Assembly (NCBI GenBank): GCA_964620595.1 | Contig: CAZUHP010000012.1 | Location: forward strand, 11,221-75,220 | Length of the DNA: 64,000 nucleotides | Reading direction: 5' to 3' | Source: Desulfocarbo sp964620595 | Lineage (GTDB): Bacteria; Desulfobacterota; Desulfarculia; Desulfarculales; Desulfarculaceae | In this document: positions 25,766 through 33,649 of the stretch, one piece after another | How positions within the stretch are numbered: the first letter of the stretch is position 1 | Layout: each line of letters begins with the position of its first letter | Translations under genes and position numbers: made by a program | Notes under the pieces: model-generated | Database searches by the model: none | The model's input: the letters and a program-made list of their open reading frames with translations, nothing else | What the model was told of the DNA's origin: nothing

Positions 25766-26692
25766 ATGCTCCGCAAGGGAAGCCTGCTGTTTCTGGCCTT
25801 GGCCATCGTGCTTGCCGCTGCCGCGGCCTTTGCCGCCCACCGGTGGATCCAGCGGCAGGGCGCCCTGGCCGCGGCCAGCCGCATAGCCATGACGCCGGTG
25901 GTGGTGGCCGCCCGCGACCTTCCCGCGGGCCGGTCCTTGAGTTCCGGCGACCTGAGCGTCACCCGCTGGCCCCGGGCCGGCCTGCCCCCGGGCTCGTTCC
26001 ACTCGATGAAGGCCCTCCAGGGCCGGGTGCTCAAGACCGCGGCCAGCCGGGGGGAGCCCATCCTGGCGGGCAAGCTGGCCCCCAAGGGCCTGCCCGGCGG
26101 GCTCTCGGCCGTGGTGCCCAAGGGCTTCCGCGCCATGACCGTGAAGGTGAACGAGGTCATCGGCGTGGCCGGCTTCGTGCAGCCGGGCGACCAGGTGGAC
26201 GTGCTGGTCACCATAGCCAAGGGCCCCTACCAGAAGAACCCGGTCACCCGCACCGTGCTGCAGGGGGTTAAGGTGCTGACCGTGGGTGAGCGGGTCGAGG
26301 CGTCCAAGGGCTCCAAGAAGCCCAAGCGCCACAAGTCCAGGGTGGTCACCCTCCAGCTCACCCCCCGGCAGGGCGAGACCCTGGCCCTGGCCTCCCACGA
26401 GGGCAAGCTGCTCCTCAGCCTGCGCAACCGCGCCGACCATACGGAGCAGGTCTCGCCCGGGGTGCGCCTGAGTGCCCTCTTGCCCGTCACCTCCGGCAAG
26501 CAGGGCAAGTCCCAGGTGGTCAAGGTGGAAAACAAGCCGCCCATGGTGGAGGTCATCAAGGGCGTGGTGCGCGTGCGGCAGGACCTGGGGGTATCGAGCG
26601 CTCCTGCCCCGGCCGGCACCACCACCCTGGCCCAGGCCACCCGCGATACCGGAGAAGTCCCGTGTTATCTAAAGCGCGCCAATTCGCACTGA
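25766..26692 (+). CDS. cpaB: Flp pilus assembly protein CpaB/RcpC
   Basis: 308 residues with one N-terminal membrane helix (about 5-25) and a SAF/AFP-like domain (about 43-105; VVVAARDLPAGRSLSSGDL). The periplasmic RcpC segment contains NEVIGVAGFVQPGDQVDVL. CpaB proteins stabilise the secretin and may bind peptidoglycan. The C-terminal 40 residues are Ala/Pro-rich. The 3' end overlaps the secretin gene by 31 nt. Confidence 0.9.
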   Translation: MLRKGSLLFLALAIVLAAAAAFAAHRWIQRQGALAAASRIAMTPVVVAARDLPAGRSLSSGDLSVTRWPRAGLPPGSFHSMKALQGRVLKTAASRGEPILAGKLAPKGLPGGLSAVVPKGFRAMTVKVNEVIGVAGFVQPGDQVDVLVTIAKGPYQKNPVTRTVLQGVKVLTVGERVEASKGSKKPKRHKSRVVTLQLTPRQGETLALASHEGKLLLSLRNRADHTEQVSPGVRLSALLPVTSGKQGKSQVVKVENKPPMVEVIKGVVRVRQDLGVSSAPAPAGTTTLAQATRDTGEVPCYLKRANSH

Positions 26693-28143
26693 GCCTGGCC
26701 CTGGTCCTGGCCTTGGCGGCCCCCGCCCTGGCGGGGGAGGGGCTCGCCCTGCCCCAGGTGGAACTCAAGATCGGCCACTCCCGGGTCATCCGCCTGGACC
26801 GCAAGATCAAGCGGGTGAGCGTGGGCAAGCCCGAGATAGCCGACGTGGTGGTCATCAACACCCACCAGCTCTACGTGAACGCCAAGAGCCCGGGCAGCAC
26901 CAACATCACCCTCTGGGCCCCCGGCGACAAGCTCATGGGCATGTTCGTGGTGCGCGCGGTGCGCGATCTCAGCCTCCTCAAGGAGCGCATGCACCAGATC
27001 CTGCCCAACGAGCCGGTGGAGGTGCGGGAACTCCAGGGCTGCGTGGTGCTCTCCGGCCAGGTGTCGTCGGCCGAGGCCAAGAAGCGGGCCGTGGCCCTGG
27101 CCCGCGCCCTGGTGCCCAGGGGGGACCTGGCCGACACCATGCACAAGCAGCTCAAGATGAGCGACTATGTGATCGACCTCATCGAGGTGGGCGCGGTGCA
27201 GCAGGTGATGCTCAAGGTGCGCTTTGCCGAGGTGCGGCGGGACGCCCTGAAGAAGCTGAAGGTGAACCTGGGCTTCCGGGACATAGCCGGCAATTTCTTC
27301 AACACCTTCCTGGGCGGCCTGACCGGGCCCCTGCTGCCCGGCGAGAAGTGGGACCTGCCCACCATCGGGCCGGGCTTCAACCCCTTCAGCCGCCCGCCGT
27401 ATGACCTCAGCATGTCCAGCAAGATGAACCTGGCCGGTGGCTTCACCTGGAACGGCGACCACCGCATCATGGGCTTTCTGGACGTGCTCAAGGAAAACGG
27501 CCTGGCCAAGGTGCTGGCCGAGCCCAACCTGGTGGCGGCCAGCGGCCAGGAGGCCGACTTCCTGGCGGGCGGCGAATTCCCCATCCCGGTCCCCCAGAAG
27601 GAAAACATAACCATCCTTTTCAAGAAGTTCGGCGTGCAGCTCAAGTTCAAGCCCGAGGTGCTCGCCAACGGCAAGATACGCCTGCTGGTGGAGCCCGAGG
27701 TGAGCGACCTGGACTTCTCCACCGCGGTGGTGATCCAAGGCTACACCGTGCCGGGGCTCACCACCCGGCGGGCCAAGACCCTGTTGGAGTTGGACAACGG
27801 CCAGAGCTTCGGCATGGCCGGCCTTTTCCGCGACGATCTGGCCCAGGTGGTGTCCAAGGTGCCTTTCCTGGGCGACATCCCCATCCTGGGCGCCCTGTTC
27901 AGGAGCACCGAGTTTCAGCACAAGAAGACCGAACTGGTCATAGCGGTAACCCCCGAAATCGTCCCGTCTGGTCAAGGCGCCCCTGTCTCCCTGCCCACCG
28001 ACAACCTGATCATGCCCAGCGAGTGGGATCTGTTCATGGGCAAGATGGTGCAAATGGGTGGCAAGGCGGGGGCCAAGGGAGAGGGAGTACCACGCTCCCC
28101 CAAGGAACTGGAAGGGAGGTTCGGACATGAGCTTCCGTTTTAA
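26662..28143 (+). CDS. cpaC: Tad secretin CpaC/RcpA
   Basis: 493 residues. A signal peptide is cleaved near LAAPALA-GE (about 24). The BON/T2SS-N domain with VSVGKPEIADVVVI and an N-domain follow. A C-terminal secretin module (about 255-450) includes VLAEPNLVAASGQEADFLAGG and VPFLGDIPILGALFRS, both diagnostic. It forms the outer-membrane channel for the Flp pilus. GTG 26662 lies within cpaB; the downstream gene overlaps by 17 nt. Confidence 0.94.
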   Translation: MLSKARQFALSLALVLALAAPALAGEGLALPQVELKIGHSRVIRLDRKIKRVSVGKPEIADVVVINTHQLYVNAKSPGSTNITLWAPGDKLMGMFVVRAVRDLSLLKERMHQILPNEPVEVRELQGCVVLSGQVSSAEAKKRAVALARALVPRGDLADTMHKQLKMSDYVIDLIEVGAVQQVMLKVRFAEVRRDALKKLKVNLGFRDIAGNFFNTFLGGLTGPLLPGEKWDLPTIGPGFNPFSRPPYDLSMSSKMNLAGGFTWNGDHRIMGFLDVLKENGLAKVLAEPNLVAASGQEADFLAGGEFPIPVPQKENITILFKKFGVQLKFKPEVLANGKIRLLVEPEVSDLDFSTAVVIQGYTVPGLTTRRAKTLLELDNGQSFGMAGLFRDDLAQVVSKVPFLGDIPILGALFRSTEFQHKKTELVIAVTPEIVPSGQGAPVSLPTDNLIMPSEWDLFMGKMVQMGGKAGAKGEGVPRSPKELEGRFGHELPF

Positions 28144-29200
28144 GAAGCTGTGGCAGAAGCTGTGGCGGAGTGAACGCGGATCAGTGGCCGTGGGCATAAC
28201 CGTCATGCTCACCGCCCTGGTGGGACTCACCGGCGCGGCCACGGACCTGGGCATGCTCTATACGGCCAGGACCGAGCTGCAAAACGCCGCTGACGCCGCG
28301 GCCCTGGGCGCGGCCAAGAACATGCTGACCTGGGACGAGAACAACCAGGCCATCACCACCTGCGAGGAAGCCTTTTCCACCGCCCTCCAAGTCTCCTGGG
28401 CCAACAAGGCGCTGGGGAAGAACCTGCTGCTGTTGGAGCAGGACTACACCATCGGGCTGTGGGATCCGGAGGCCGGGGCCTTCGTGCGGGTGGGCGCCAG
28501 CAGCGATCCTGACGACATCAACGCGGTCCAGGTCACCCTGCGCCGGGACAACCTGGCCAACTCGCCGGTGACCACCATGTTCGCCGGCATAGTGGGGGCC
28601 AGCCAGGTGAACGTGGACGCCACCTCCCTGGCCTATGTGGGCTACCCCAGCTCCGCGCCCGCCGGCACCATGGGCGTGCCCATCGCCCTGAAGGAAAGCG
28701 CGGTCACCAGCGGCGACGGCCCCAGTTGCGGCACGGAACTGGTGTTTCACGACGAGAACAACGAAAACGCCTCCTGGACCACCTTTGACATCTGGCCCTC
28801 CAACGACCGCACGGTGCGCGACATCATCTGCGGCTGCCACGAGGTCCCCTTCCTGGAGATCGGCGACCACATCAACATCATCAACGGCAACCTGAGCAAC
28901 TGGACCTTCTGGGAGCTGCAGCGGCGTTTCGAGTACGAGGGGACCGACACCGACGGCGACGGCGACGCCGACGAGTGGACCGTGATCCTGCCCGTGGTGG
29001 ACGACGAGGCCAACTCCGGTCCGGCGGAACTCAAGGGTTTTGCCACCTTCGTCATCCAGGAGGTGCGCGCCGCGCCCCACAAGGACGTGCGGGGCATCTT
29101 GAAGTGCGGCACCATCGTACCCAACTCCGACACCGGCGGCCCCAATTTCGGGGCCCGGGCCAGCAACCCCAAGCTGCTGGCGGTGAACACGGGAGAATGA
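28127..29200 (+). CDS. TadG-like pilus-associated protein
   Basis: 357 residues. The N-terminus has RGSVAVGITVMLTALVGLTGAATDLG, shown here only in part by its start RGSVAVGITVM, then TARTELQNAADAAALGAAKNM, the TadG/TadE-N signature. The +5 position is Gly, not Glu. The rest is a periplasmic/extracellular domain with two Cys pairs. A DTDGDGDADEW loop near residues 280-290 resembles EF-hand/dockerin calcium-binding loops. GGGAGG precedes ATG 28127. A von Willebrand MIDAS motif, found in some TadG proteins, is not seen. Confidence 0.8.
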   Translation: MSFRFKKLWQKLWRSERGSVAVGITVMLTALVGLTGAATDLGMLYTARTELQNAADAAALGAAKNMLTWDENNQAITTCEEAFSTALQVSWANKALGKNLLLLEQDYTIGLWDPEAGAFVRVGASSDPDDINAVQVTLRRDNLANSPVTTMFAGIVGASQVNVDATSLAYVGYPSSAPAGTMGVPIALKESAVTSGDGPSCGTELVFHDENNENASWTTFDIWPSNDRTVRDIICGCHEVPFLEIGDHINIINGNLSNWTFWELQRRFEYEGTDTDGDGDADEWTVILPVVDDEANSGPAELKGFATFVIQEVRAAPHKDVRGILKCGTIVPNSDTGGPNFGARASNPKLLAVNTGE

Positions 29201-29202
29201 TC

Positions 29203-30357
29203 ATGACTTCCAGCGAATCCCAGGTCCTGGCTCTGCATCAGACCCGTCAGGGTGCCGAGCGCCTGCGCGAGCTGGTGGCCGCCTCGCCGGTGGCCCGGCT
29301 GGCCGGGCTGGAGGGTTCGCCCGAAAACTTCGAGAAAAAGGCGATCAAGCTGCAGCCCCAGATCATGCTGGTGGAGCTGCCCCAAGGCGTGAACGGCCAC
29401 GGCGACCTCCTGGAGCGCCTGCGGCGGGCAGTGCCCCGCGGGGCGGTGGTGGCCCTGGCCGGCTCCAAGGACCCCGAGGACATCATGGCCGCCATGCGCC
29501 TGGGAGTGCGGGAGTACCTGGTGGAGCCGGTGACCATGGCCGCCTTCAACGACGCGGTGCTGCGCCTGGCCCGCCAGAATCACCTCAGCGGCCAGCCGGC
29601 CGGCCGGCTGCTGGCGGTGATGGGCGTCAAGGGCGGGGTGGGCGCCAGCCACCTCGCCCTGAACCTGGCCTGGTGCTACAGCCGCGACCCCCAGGCGGGC
29701 AACGTGGCCCTGGTGGACCTGGACCTGTACGCCGGCGACCTGGCGGTCCTGATGGACCAGGAGCCCAAGCGGAACATCTCCGACGTGGCGCTCAACTACG
29801 ACCGCTTGGACGCGGTGCTCATCGACAGCCTGCTGGCCGAGGCCGCCCCGGGCCTGAGGCTGCTGGCCGCCCCCTCCGACCCGGTGGCCGCCGAGGACAT
29901 CAAGCCCGAGCACGTGGCCCGGGCCCTGGACCACCTGCTGGACGCCCACAGCCTGGTGGTGCTGGACCTGCCCTCCCGCCTGGACGAGGTGAGCCTGCTG
30001 GCCCTGGACCGCGCCGACGCGGTGCTGGTGGTGGTGGAGCCCACCGTGGTGGGCATGGTGGGCGCCCGCCGTTTCCTGGACCTCTCCTCGCGGCTGGGCC
30101 ACTCCCCGGACAAGGTGCACCTGGTGGTCAACCGTGACGACGCCAAGGGATGCCTGTCCCAGGCCGACGTGCGGCGGGCCCTGGGCGTCAAGCCCCTGGC
30201 CTTCCTGCCCAATGACAGCCGCCTCATCCTGCAGGCCACCAACTCCGGCTGTCCGGCCCTGCGGGATTGGCCCAAGGCTAAGTGGTCCCGGGCCGTGGCC
30301 CGGCTGGCCGCGGAGTTGCCCCTGGTTGCCAAGATGGAGGAGGAGGCTGCGGCATGA
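29203..30357 (+). CDS. cpaE: Pilus assembly localisation ATPase CpaE/TadZ
   Basis: 384 residues. A receiver-like N-terminal domain (about 1-120) lacks the phospho-acceptor Asp (MLVELPQ). A MinD/ParA-type ATPase follows, with deviant Walker A KGGVGAS and LVDLDLYAGD. TadZ proteins mark the pole or assembly site. ATG 29203 is better spaced from GGGAG than ATG 29197, which overlaps the previous stop. It lies 4 nt before the overlapping cpaF start. Confidence 0.9.
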   Translation: MTSSESQVLALHQTRQGAERLRELVAASPVARLAGLEGSPENFEKKAIKLQPQIMLVELPQGVNGHGDLLERLRRAVPRGAVVALAGSKDPEDIMAAMRLGVREYLVEPVTMAAFNDAVLRLARQNHLSGQPAGRLLAVMGVKGGVGASHLALNLAWCYSRDPQAGNVALVDLDLYAGDLAVLMDQEPKRNISDVALNYDRLDAVLIDSLLAEAAPGLRLLAAPSDPVAAEDIKPEHVARALDHLLDAHSLVVLDLPSRLDEVSLLALDRADAVLVVVEPTVVGMVGARRFLDLSSRLGHSPDKVHLVVNRDDAKGCLSQADVRRALGVKPLAFLPNDSRLILQATNSGCPALRDWPKAKWSRAVARLAAELPLVAKMEEEAAA

Positions 30358-31706
30358 GTCTGCGCGAACGGTTGGGAGGACACTCGCCTCTCAAGCTGGT
30401 CTCCACCGACAACCCGGCTGAAGAAGCCCGGGAGAGCGCCTTGCAGGACCTGAAGGGGCGGGTGCATTACAAGGTCATCGACCAGATGGACCTCTCGCTT
30501 CTGGGCGACAACCCCACCGCCGACACCGAGCGCGAGCTGGAGGCGGTGATCCGGGCGGTGGTGGATGCCGAGCCCGACCCCTTGAGCCAGAGCGAGCGCG
30601 ACAGCCTGGTGCGCGAGATAAAGAACGAGGTGCTGGGTCTGGGCCCCCTGGAGCCGCTGTTGGCCGACCCCACGGTGAGCGACATCCTGGTCAACTCCTA
30701 CAACCGGGTGTTCGTGGAGCGCCGGGGCCGCCTGGAGCGGGTGGGGGTGCGCTTCCGCGACGACCAGCACCTGCTCAAGATCATCGACAAGATCGCCTCG
30801 GCGGTGGGCCGGCGCATCGACGAGTCCTCGCCCATGGTGGACGCCCGCCTGGCCGACGGCAGCCGGGTCAACGCCATCATCCCGCCCCTGGCCCTGGACG
30901 GCCCCACCCTGTCCATCCGCAAGTTCGCGGTGGACCCCCTGACCGTGGACGACCTCATCAGCCTGGGCACCATCAGCCCGGCCGCGGCCAAGCTGCTGGA
31001 GGCGGTGGTCAAGGCGCGGCTCAACGTGCTCATCTCCGGCGGCACCGGCACGGGCAAGACCACCATGCTCAACGTGCTCAGCTCGTTCATCCCGCCCCAT
31101 GAGCGCATCGTGACCATCGAGGACTCGGCCGAGCTGCAGCTCCAGCAGGAGCACGTGGTGCGCCTGGAGACCCGCCCGCCCAACATCGAGGGCCACGGCG
31201 AGGTGACCCTGCGCGATCTGGTGCGTAACTCCCTGCGCATGCGGCCCGACCGCATCGTGGTGGGCGAGGTGCGCGGCGGCGAGGCCCTGGACATGATGCA
31301 GGCCATGAACACCGGCCACGACGGCTCCCTCACCACGGTGCACGCCAACAGCCCCCGCGACGCCCTCTCCCGCCTGGAGACCATGATGTCCATGGCCGGC
31401 CTGGACATCCCGGACAAGGCCCTGCGCCAGCAGGTGGCCAGCGCGGTGCACATCATCCTGCAACTGGCACGCCTCTCCGACGGTTCCCGCCGCCTGGTGA
31501 GCTTCCAGGAGATCACCGGCATGGAGGGCGACACCATCACCATGCAGGAGATCTTCCGCTTCACCCAGACCGGAGTGGACGAGCGGGGCAAGGTCGTGGG
31601 CCACTTCGGGCCCACTGGCATCCGCCCCCGCTGCGCCGAGCGCATCAAGAGCTTCGGCATCGAGCTGGAGGGCGACTTGTTCTCCGAGCGCCTGGGAGGC
31701 CGGTGA
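30354..31706 (+). CDS. cpaF: Tad secretion ATPase CpaF/TadA
   Basis: 450 residues, full length. Walker A SGGTGTGKTTML is near residue 226, Asp box TIEDSAELQL, Walker B RIVVGEVRGGEALDM and the His box TGHDGSLTTVHANS. This hexameric ATPase powers Flp pilus extension (and possibly retraction) at the inner membrane. GGAGGAGG sits before ATG 30354, overlapping cpaE. Confidence 0.96.
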   Translation: MSLRERLGGHSPLKLVSTDNPAEEARESALQDLKGRVHYKVIDQMDLSLLGDNPTADTERELEAVIRAVVDAEPDPLSQSERDSLVREIKNEVLGLGPLEPLLADPTVSDILVNSYNRVFVERRGRLERVGVRFRDDQHLLKIIDKIASAVGRRIDESSPMVDARLADGSRVNAIIPPLALDGPTLSIRKFAVDPLTVDDLISLGTISPAAAKLLEAVVKARLNVLISGGTGTGKTTMLNVLSSFIPPHERIVTIEDSAELQLQQEHVVRLETRPPNIEGHGEVTLRDLVRNSLRMRPDRIVVGEVRGGEALDMMQAMNTGHDGSLTTVHANSPRDALSRLETMMSMAGLDIPDKALRQQVASAVHIILQLARLSDGSRRLVSFQEITGMEGDTITMQEIFRFTQTGVDERGKVVGHFGPTGIRPRCAERIKSFGIELEGDLFSERLGGR

Positions 31707-32674
31707 TGTTCTACGCGATCGCCGCCCTGGTCTTTCTGTGCCTGCTCTTTCTGAGCCTGGCGGTGGGCGCCTTTGTCTTCCGCCGCGACCTGCAGCGGAT
31801 AGAGGCCCGCCGGCGGCGGGTGAAGGCCCTGAGCCCCGCCGAGGACCCCGCCAGCCAGACCCTGCGCAACCTGATGCGCGACAACTCGCTGTCCACCATC
31901 CCCCTGCTGGACCGCCTGCTGAACCGCCTGCCGCGGGTGAGCGACCTGCGCCTGCTGCTGCAACAGGCGGGCAGCCCCTGCAACCTGGGCACCCTGATCC
32001 TCATGAGCTGCACCTTCGCGGCCATAGGCGGGCTGGCCGGGCTCATCCAGGGAAGCTCCCTGTTGGCCTGGGTCCTGATGCCGGCCGGCGCCCTGGGCCC
32101 CCTGTTCTGGCTCAAGACCCTTCGCCGGCGGCGGCTGGCCGCCTTTGACGAGCAGTTCCCCGAGGCGGTGGAGCTGGTGGCCCGCGCCCTGCGGGCGGGC
32201 CACAGTTTCGGCTCGGCCCTCAAGATGGTGGCCGAGGAGATGGACGATCCCGTGGCCGAGGAGTTCGGCAAGACCTTTGCCGACTACTCCTACGGCAAGA
32301 CCATGGAGGACGCGCTCAACGGCCTAGTGCGGCGGGTGGGGCTCCAGGACCTCAAGTTCTTTGCCACCGCGGTGACCCTGCAACGGGAGACCGGCGGCAA
32401 CCTCACCGAGATCCTGGACAACATCGGCTACATCATCCGCGAGCGCTTCCGCCTGCTGCGCCAGCTCCGGGCGCTCTCGGCCGAGGGCCGGCTGTCGGGC
32501 ACCATCCTTTCGCTCACCGCCCCGGCCCTGCTGGGCCTGTTGTGGCTGATCAGCCCCCAGTACCTGGAGCTTTTGTTCTCCCACCCGGTGGGCAACATGA
32601 TGCTGATCGCCGGCGGCCTGTTCCAGCTCCTGGGCATCATCGTCATCCGCCGCCTGGTCAAGATGGACGTGTGA
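31706..32674 (+). CDS. tadB: Tad inner-membrane platform protein TadB
   Basis: 322 residues with an N-terminal membrane helix, a cytoplasmic T2SSF/GspF domain (about 145-290; FPEAVELVARALRAGHSFGSAL) and two C-terminal membrane helices. With TadC it forms the platform that couples the CpaF ATPase to pilin. The start ATG 31706 is right after the cpaF stop and has GGGAGG at six bases; GTG 31703 is an alternative. Confidence 0.92.
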   Translation: MFYAIAALVFLCLLFLSLAVGAFVFRRDLQRIEARRRRVKALSPAEDPASQTLRNLMRDNSLSTIPLLDRLLNRLPRVSDLRLLLQQAGSPCNLGTLILMSCTFAAIGGLAGLIQGSSLLAWVLMPAGALGPLFWLKTLRRRRLAAFDEQFPEAVELVARALRAGHSFGSALKMVAEEMDDPVAEEFGKTFADYSYGKTMEDALNGLVRRVGLQDLKFFATAVTLQRETGGNLTEILDNIGYIIRERFRLLRQLRALSAEGRLSGTILSLTAPALLGLLWLISPQYLELLFSHPVGNMMLIAGGLFQLLGIIVIRRLVKMDV

Positions 32675-32681
32675 GGACACC

Positions 32682-33629
32682 ATGACCGCTTTCGCCCCTG
32701 GCTTGGATTTCGGCCCCCTGGCAGTGGCCCTTTTGATCGCCATGTCGGTGCTCTGCCTGGGCTGCCTGGCCGTGGCCGCCAGCCTGAGCCGGGACCCGGT
32801 GCGGCGGCGGGTGGACTCCCTGGCCGGCGGCCGGGCCGCGGCCCGGGCCGGGCTGGTGGGCGAGGCGCTGCGAAAAGCCCTGATGCGCCTGCTCAAGCGC
32901 CTGGCCAAGCCGGCGCTGCCCCGCCGGGGCTGGCAGATGACCCAGCTCAGGAACCACATGCTTTTCGCCGGGTTCCGCTCCCCCCACGCGGTGAGCGTGT
33001 TCCTGGGCGTACGGGTGGCCCTGTGCCTGGCTGTGCCGCCCCTCATGCTGCTCACCCCCCTGGCCGATCGCCTGCAAGGCCCCATCCTGGTCCTGGCCCT
33101 GGTGGGTGGAGCCTGCGCGGGGTTCATGCTGCCCGGCCTCTGGCTGGACGCGGTGATCCGCAGCCGCCGCGCCCGCATCACCAAGGAGCTGCCCGACGTG
33201 CTGGACCTTTTGGTCATCGCGGTGGAGGCCGGCCTGGGCCTGGACGCGGCCATCCGCCGGGTGGCCCAGGAGGTGAAGCTGAGCTGCCCCACCATGGCCG
33301 GCGAGCTGGAGCTGGTGTCCCTGGAGCTGAAGGCCGGCATCCCCCGCCAGATGGCGCTCCGCAACCTGGCCACCCGCTGCGGGGTGGACGACATCTCCAG
33401 CCTGGTGAGCATGCTGGTGCAGGCCGACCGCTTCGGGGTGAGCGTGGGCCGCTCCCTGCGGGTGCACTCGGACACGGTGCGCACCAAGCGCCGGCAAAAG
33501 CTGGAAGAGGCGGCGGCCAAGGTGCCCCTCAAGCTCCTCTTCCCGGTGTTGTTCCTGATCTTCCCCGCCATCATGGCGGTCATGGCCGGACCGGCCATCA
33601 TCAAGGTGAGCGAGTCCATCCTCAAGTAG
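32682..33629 (+). CDS. tadC: Tad inner-membrane platform protein TadC
   Basis: 315 residues, paralogous in fold to TadB: membrane helices near 14-34 and 100-150, then a GspF domain (KELPDVLDLLVIAVEAGLGLDAA), then a final hydrophobic pair (LLFPVLFLIFPAIMAVM). Partner of TadB. It starts 7 nt after tadB and is followed 20 nt later by tadD. Confidence 0.92.
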   Translation: MTAFAPGLDFGPLAVALLIAMSVLCLGCLAVAASLSRDPVRRRVDSLAGGRAAARAGLVGEALRKALMRLLKRLAKPALPRRGWQMTQLRNHMLFAGFRSPHAVSVFLGVRVALCLAVPPLMLLTPLADRLQGPILVLALVGGACAGFMLPGLWLDAVIRSRRARITKELPDVLDLLVIAVEAGLGLDAAIRRVAQEVKLSCPTMAGELELVSLELKAGIPRQMALRNLATRCGVDDISSLVSMLVQADRFGVSVGRSLRVHSDTVRTKRRQKLEEAAAKVPLKLLFPVLFLIFPAIMAVMAGPAIIKVSESILK

Positions 33630-33649
33630 CGAGGAAGGAGAGGGTGAAA

